From positions 1,718,674-1,782,673 of the forward strand of contig LT598461.1 in NCBI GenBank assembly GCA_900074725.1: 64,000 nt of DNA, read 5' to 3'. Source of the stretch: Lachancea dasiensis (Eukaryota > Ascomycota > Saccharomycetes > Saccharomycetales > Saccharomycetaceae). Within the stretch, counting starts at the first letter, position 1. Each line of letters starts with the position of its first letter. The translations under genes were made by a program, and so were the position numbers. The notes below the pieces were generated by a model. The model saw only the letters and a list, made by a program, of their open reading frames with translations. It was not told the origin of the DNA and made no database searches. Positions 59,406 through 64,000 of this stretch are shown piece by piece.

Positions 59406-62027
59406 ATGAAGATTCCAAGAGGTAGTGATGCTCGATTGAAGATTCTTCTCCAGGTTAGATTTTACCGGAAGAAGTTCAGACCTGCTGGTAGCCATATTTC
59501 TCTGCTAAAGCACCGACAAAATGATACTTTTCAGGAACGCGAGTACCGACTTCAAGGTGAGTCTGTAGAAAGTGTAGAAAGAGATTTGAGAAGGCTAGGC
59601 TTCAAGAGTTTGTCCGAGACGGGCCCTGCTGATGACTTATTCGTGCACTATCTGGACACAAGTTCCTCTCCTTTCAAGAAATCCACGGCCCAACTTAAAT
59701 CATTGAAGTTGGCCCTTATGAATGCAGAAAGTCAAGGAAATGACAAGATGAAGGCATTGTTTGATTTTGTTTTGAAGGAATCGGAACGAGAGGTCAAGAG
59801 GATCGAAAACATGGGTCCTGAACAGATCTATAGAATGCAATCTCAAACACAGGATATTGAAAGTGGCACCAAAAATCGTCCAAAAAGCATAACGTCAGAG
59901 AAGGATTTGGAGCAAGCCATTTTCAGCGATTTGCAAGATGCCTCCGACGCCGATAACTCAATGTCATTATTACCCAACATCGAAAATATGTTCAGAATTC
60001 TTTCTGATCTTAACATGAGAAGACTCGCGTCGAGCGATATAATATCAGTGGAACAGATGGTGATGGCTTTTGAAATCGCGAAGCTGATACCAATAAGCGA
60101 GTTCCGCCAGCGAGGCGTCCTGCTCTCCGGCCACCTGCTTTATTCATTAGGAAAGGTTCGAATGGATCCCGTGAATGAATCCTTTTATATTGAATCCCTA
60201 GTATTCTACGGGTTTTACAAAAAGGCTCTTGAGCTTTTCAACACAAATAGAGAGAAGGTTAATCAGCGTTGGTGGTATGAGATGGGTATGATGGTTTGTC
60301 TGAGAGCAAACCAATTGGCACAATTTGACAAGCTTCTCGACTGCACCTTTGAAAAGTTTGGTTCTGATTACTGCTCACCCAAAGTTTTGCGAACTGCCAT
60401 CCGCAAAAAGCTCTATATAAGAGATTTCAAAGGTTCTAAAATGTTAACCAAGTTATTCTTGCGAACGGTGTCCACTGTTGGCTGGACCCACTCAAAGTCA
60501 AATACGGGAAGGGCAGCATCTCGCACTGTATTATTTACAGACGAAAAACAAGCTGACGATTTTTTGAATGGAAGGGAACAACCGACAGAGGCAGATTTTA
60601 TTGCAATAATACAATATCATTTGTTTAGAAATCAGAAAGAGGAAGCGCTTGATTTGCTGGCCAAGTTAATCTTGTCTTCAGATGTTAACCACGAGCTTCT
60701 TACAATGGTCGTAATCAAATTAAAATTGTTTTTGCTCAAGAATTTTGGTGCTCTCAAGACTGAGCTGCAGCCATACCTCGGTCACGATAACAGCAAAGGG
60801 ATTGAAAAGATGAGGATTGCCTTTGAAGGTGCCACAGTGCAAATGAATGTTCGAAAAATTAGAAAGACGTATGACAATATCCTTTTTGACAATATTACCG
60901 CTATTGCTTCACAGCCTAGGCTGGCTGAACAGATTCAACGATTTGCCTTAGATCCCAATCAATCACCAGACCCTTCCCGTCACGATTTGTCTGTTAGAGA
61001 ATCATCAATACAAATGCAAAACATATTAAAATCGCTTTTGAAGAATGATATGGAGGCCCAGGCACTTGAAGTTTTGACAAACCTTGAAAATCTGCGGTTA
61101 GGAAGCCATACCTCCGAAGTAAATGCGCATCATTACACTGTGTTCATTGATCACTACAGCCATAAAGCTCAACGCTCGCAGAATGATAAGGACATTGAAA
61201 AGTATAGAAAGCAAATCGCAGCCATCGTAGAACGAATGGCCTCCCGAAATTTGCAGTACAACTCAACCCTTCTTTCATCACTTTTGAAGCATTACAGGTC
61301 CGTTGGTGACTTTGACAACTGTTTCAACATTGTTAACTCAATTTTTGATCACAAACTTGCTAAGGCAGAAACAAGCGGCCAAAATACCTCTTTGGAGTCA
61401 TTCTTCGAGAGACGCCAGGTGACAAAACCTTTGTACCTGCAACTTTGGAAATCACTAGATTTATACAACTCTTTTTTTGACAATGGATTAGGTATTACTG
61501 AAAGACGTTCTAATCATGGTGCTTGGAAGCGTAACCTAAAAAGGCAAAGATCCAAAATAAACATACACCCTGCTTTCGATTACAGGAACTTGTTTAAGAC
61601 AATGGTTCGGGATGATAACGTATTACCTGATGCTAACTTTTATGAAGCAATAATAAAAGGGTTTGTTCGTGTTCGTGACTGGCCATATGTCCTCGCTACT
61701 TTAAAGTACATGAGAGAAATTAGCGGTTTGGAGGTCGATAAGAAGCTAGAAAGGTTCATTAATGGTGGCCTTCGTCTCGAATATATAGCCATCGAACGTG
61801 AAAGATTGCGAGAGATCGTTTCAGCAACCCACGACTTCAACACACCGTTGATAAATAGCGCTCGTCGGTCCGTGGAGAATAGAATCAAGAGCGGCCAAAT
61901 TTTGGGAGATGATTCCCAGAACGAAGATTTAGGTTGCGTGAAGAACATCTTGGACTTTGTCAATGCTCACCGCCCTGAAACCCTCGTGCAAGTACAGGAG
62001 GCTCTTGAAGAGCTTGAAATTCGGTAA
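59406..62027 (+). CDS. SOV1: SOV1-like mitochondrial PPR-type protein
   Basis: Probable orthologue of Sov1 (YMR066W, 898 residues), a mitochondrial helical-repeat protein needed for Var1 synthesis. The 873 residues have a basic N-terminus (KILLQVRFYRKKFRPAGSHI) suited to import, then an all-helical body with PPR-like units (for example ADFIAIIQYHLFRNQKEEAL, PDANFYEAIIKGFVRVRDWP). The assignment rests on length, fold and its neighbour UBX4 in the same head-to-tail arrangement as YMR066W-YMR067C. I start at the ATG at 59406; a GTG at 59397 precedes it in frame, and an ATG at 59395 in another frame ends after four codons. Confidence 0.82.
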   Translation: MKIPRGSDARLKILLQVRFYRKKFRPAGSHISLLKHRQNDTFQEREYRLQGESVESVERDLRRLGFKSLSETGPADDLFVHYLDTSSSPFKKSTAQLKSLKLALMNAESQGNDKMKALFDFVLKESEREVKRIENMGPEQIYRMQSQTQDIESGTKNRPKSITSEKDLEQAIFSDLQDASDADNSMSLLPNIENMFRILSDLNMRRLASSDIISVEQMVMAFEIAKLIPISEFRQRGVLLSGHLLYSLGKVRMDPVNESFYIESLVFYGFYKKALELFNTNREKVNQRWWYEMGMMVCLRANQLAQFDKLLDCTFEKFGSDYCSPKVLRTAIRKKLYIRDFKGSKMLTKLFLRTVSTVGWTHSKSNTGRAASRTVLFTDEKQADDFLNGREQPTEADFIAIIQYHLFRNQKEEALDLLAKLILSSDVNHELLTMVVIKLKLFLLKNFGALKTELQPYLGHDNSKGIEKMRIAFEGATVQMNVRKIRKTYDNILFDNITAIASQPRLAEQIQRFALDPNQSPDPSRHDLSVRESSIQMQNILKSLLKNDMEAQALEVLTNLENLRLGSHTSEVNAHHYTVFIDHYSHKAQRSQNDKDIEKYRKQIAAIVERMASRNLQYNSTLLSSLLKHYRSVGDFDNCFNIVNSIFDHKLAKAETSGQNTSLESFFERRQVTKPLYLQLWKSLDLYNSFFDNGLGITERRSNHGAWKRNLKRQRSKINIHPAFDYRNLFKTMVRDDNVLPDANFYEAIIKGFVRVRDWPYVLATLKYMREISGLEVDKKLERFINGGLRLEYIAIERERLREIVSATHDFNTPLINSARRSVENRIKSGQILGDDSQNEDLGCVKNILDFVNAHRPETLVQVQEALEELEIR

Positions 62028-62087
62028 ATAAGACTCATTTTTCGTGGGATAGAGTAGTAGTTCTTGTAAATAAAGTAAAGCATTCTG

Positions 62088-63323
62088 CTATTTTTTTCCC
62101 AATTTGAGCCACTTGGGCTTATGCCCTGCACGCAAGCCTGTGGTAGGCTTTTTTTCAGCTTCAGTTGCGCTGCCATTTCCTCCGGCCGCCGTCCTTGTTT
62201 GTTCGGCCTCATCCGCTCGCTTGGAATCCGCCATGGACTTCGCTTTTTCGAGTAAATCCGAACGCAGATACGAGGCTCTATAGTCGCTCTCGAAGATCAA
62301 TAGCGTTTTTGAACCAAAACCCAAATCCGCAACTAATTTGGCTTCTGTGTTTTTAATCTCCTGGTGTGGATGGGAATGAAAAAGGCGGAATTGAAGTGCT
62401 TTGTCGCTGAGACACCTTGAAACAGCCTCATACACTAGCAGGATTGTGTCATCAGGTTTAAAATTGATATCAATACAAGAACGATCGGGGAAACGTACCC
62501 GTACATTGCAGTTTTCTATCATTGTTTTTGGGGCCTTTTCTTCTCGCAGCCTCTTTGTTAAGAGTGGTTGATCACCGCCTGCGCTCTTTGATAACATCTT
62601 CTGATATTTTTTGAATTGGTTGACCGTGACGTTAAAATCATCCTCCACACCCAAGTCCTTTGGAATTGAATTTGTGCTTGGAATATAAGCAAGAACGCTA
62701 TCACGCACGTTTTCACATCTGGGTGTTTGGTCACCTTTGGCACGCGACTCAACTGCCTGGGGAGTTGGTAAATCCGTCACGTCAGTGGGGGCTTCGAGAT
62801 GCTTTGAATCCTCAGCGTTGTTTGATACCTTTTTGCTGGTATTCGCCATCGAGACCCTTATCGCTACGTCTTCTGCGATGCCTAGTTGCTCAAACGTCGT
62901 GTCGCGGATTTGATCATAGGTCCAAATTTTGGCGAAGCACTGGAACCTCACGCTTTGCGGATCCAGACTCCAAGAATTACGACCGAAAACATCCTCGACA
63001 GCCTCTAATATCTTACTTTTAGAATAACCTGCCCAGATCTCGGTTCCAAATGAAGGAACTACAAATTTGATCTTTAGTTGGTTTCCTTTAGAATTCGCGA
63101 CCTGAGACTCCTTGAGTACCAAGGTAGCGCCTTTAGCCAAATTGAGGAGCCGAATTGGTACTGTCAGTGGGAGCGGCTTATCATGGTGTTGAAGAGTCCA
63201 GTTTTTATCGCTGTGGAGCTTAAAATGAGACAAACTTCGATGCAGGACGTCGTTCAAGTCACTTCCAGGCTCAACCTTTTCCCTGTAACTTGAGAACTGA
63301 TACGAGATTTGGACAACAGACAT
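62088..63323 (-). CDS. UBX4: UBX4, UBX-domain Cdc48 cofactor
   Basis: Cofactor of the Cdc48 ATPase in proteasomal degradation and ERAD; related to mammalian ASPL/TUG. The 411 residues (S. cerevisiae 416) begin with a TUG-type ubiquitin-like domain at 1-75 (VQISYQFSSYREKVEPGSDL), a second ubiquitin-like region at about 80-155, and a UBX domain at about 270-345 (CNVRVRFPDRSCIDINFKPD then TILLVYEAVSRCL). The end is basic (HKPKWLKLGKK). Convergent with SOV1 by 60 bp. Confidence 0.95.
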   Translation of the reverse strand: MSVVQISYQFSSYREKVEPGSDLNDVLHRSLSHFKLHSDKNWTLQHHDKPLPLTVPIRLLNLAKGATLVLKESQVANSKGNQLKIKFVVPSFGTEIWAGYSKSKILEAVEDVFGRNSWSLDPQSVRFQCFAKIWTYDQIRDTTFEQLGIAEDVAIRVSMANTSKKVSNNAEDSKHLEAPTDVTDLPTPQAVESRAKGDQTPRCENVRDSVLAYIPSTNSIPKDLGVEDDFNVTVNQFKKYQKMLSKSAGGDQPLLTKRLREEKAPKTMIENCNVRVRFPDRSCIDINFKPDDTILLVYEAVSRCLSDKALQFRLFHSHPHQEIKNTEAKLVADLGFGSKTLLIFESDYRASYLRSDLLEKAKSMADSKRADEAEQTRTAAGGNGSATEAEKKPTTGLRAGHKPKWLKLGKK

Positions 63324-64000
63324 CAGAGAGGAAAGAAAGAGTACGCCAGTTCAAACTTTTTGTCAGAATGTAGCCAAGCGTAGTCCAAGGTGTATATATC
63401 ACTAGAGTAACAAATCCTATGCCCTTCAACCCACGTGAAATTTATACAAAATGGACGACCTGTCAGTCAGCGCCTGGCCAGCTACTGATAGAGCTGGATA
63501 GCCTGTGAAATCAATAGTCCATGAGTCGCAGTGGACCGTGTTTCAATAACTTACCAAAGCTCTTATGGAGATGGCTCAAGCTAAAACTTTGGAAACTTTA
63601 TTGTACGTCACGCAAGAAACATGACTGTTGAGTGGCATCGAAGGCCAACCTTCGAAAGGAGGAAACTGCACCATTAAATAAGGCTGAAGAAGGATCTACA
63701 AGGATGTATATTATTGAGTGAGTTTGCTTTTCTAACAGGCAAATGTTCTGATTGAACAAGGCTACAGTGGTTCGTTGAATTCTTTCTGTGGCTATCTCTG
63801 AGTATTGAGCCCTGAAAATGGGCCCATGGTAAGATCTTAGAGACTCGAATGGTCGCTTAGTGATGACTTGTTCATATAAGAACACCCAGTGGATTATTTT
63901 GCAAGTTTTGGTTAAGGCACAGTTGTTGTGCACTCTGAAGTATTGTAAAACAAGCATTAGAAGCTTCTAGCTGCTTCAAAGACGATTTACGCAGTCGATA
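63324..64000. other. UBX4 upstream region to window end
   Basis: 677 bp. CACGTG at 63432-63437 stands about 110 bp before the UBX4 ATG. A 119-codon minus-strand frame at 63598-63957 has no recognisable product. The next gene lies beyond the window. Confidence 0.5.

Noticed and set aside
63598-63957. 119-codon minus-strand frame at the right edge
   Set aside because: No recognisable motif and composition typical of a chance frame; could be revisited with sequence beyond the window.
1-64000. Transposons, solo LTRs, viral relics, CRISPR arrays, horizontal transfer
   Set aside because: I looked for terminal repeats, target-site duplications, reverse transcriptase or integrase motifs and unlike codon use, and saw none.

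Overview
The window is nuclear DNA of a budding yeast (Saccharomycetales, family Saccharomycetaceae). Intron-poor genes are packed on both strands, and almost every one is recognisable as the orthologue of a Saccharomyces cerevisiae gene. The strongest clue to lineage is gene order: 1-50.2 kb interleaves, in one series, genes that in S. cerevisiae are split between two sister regions, chromosome VII right (CCH1, CRM1, MRPL9, TOS2, PET54, HSV2, AMA1, DIE2, SMI1, PHB2, NAS6, PHO81, MIC26, SPG1, YGR237C) and chromosome VIII right (MRPL6, IMP3, PEX28, MTC6, SPO12, RTT107, REC104, TDA11). Pairs that became duplicates there (TOS2/SKG6, SPO12/BNS1, KEL1/KEL2, PEX18/PEX21) appear once. That is the order expected of a species that branched off before the whole-genome duplication (Lachancea, Torulaspora, Zygosaccharomyces or Kluyveromyces type; Lachancea is my best guess, not proven). 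Gene names and S. cerevisiae positions are from memory.

Layout. 1-13.5 kb: 3' half of CCH1, then CRM1, two mitoribosomal genes (MRPL9, MRPL6), IMP3 and the TOS2/SKG6 ancestor. 13.5-19.4 kb: a U5 snRNA gene, PET54, HSV2 and AMA1; AMA1 carries an 84-nt intron. 20-34 kb: PEX28, MTC6, DIE2/ALG10, SMI1/KNR4, SPO12/BNS1, PHB2, NAS6, PHO81. 34-36.6 kb: a gene-poor stretch with one tRNA-Ala(AGC). 36.6-50.2 kb: RTT107, MIC26, SPG1, the YGR237C orthologue, REC104, KEL1/KEL2, TDA11, PEX21/PEX18. 50.2-53.3 kb: a synteny break holding a long GC-rich palindrome and a divergent F-box-like gene I cannot assign. 53.3-59 kb: a chromosome XI-type block (VMA5, TEF4 with an snR38 snoRNA in its intron, RRP14). 59.4-63.3 kb: a chromosome XIII-type block (SOV1, UBX4).

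These are housekeeping and cell-cycle genes sharing a neighbourhood, not one pathway. Recurrent themes are ribosome and RNA biogenesis (IMP3, RRP14, U5, snR38; RRPE/PAC promoter motifs), mitochondrial gene expression and structure (MRPL9, MRPL6, PET54, SOV1, PHB2, MIC26), meiosis and mitotic exit (AMA1, REC104, SPO12) and peroxisomes (PEX28, PEX21). I saw no transposons, LTRs, CRISPR arrays, centromere or signs of horizontal transfer, and no clearly new multi-gene system. The best leads are the AMA1 intron with a Mer1-enhancer-like motif, the three long intergenic palindromes, the unassigned F-box gene at a synteny break, and several small unannotated ORFs.
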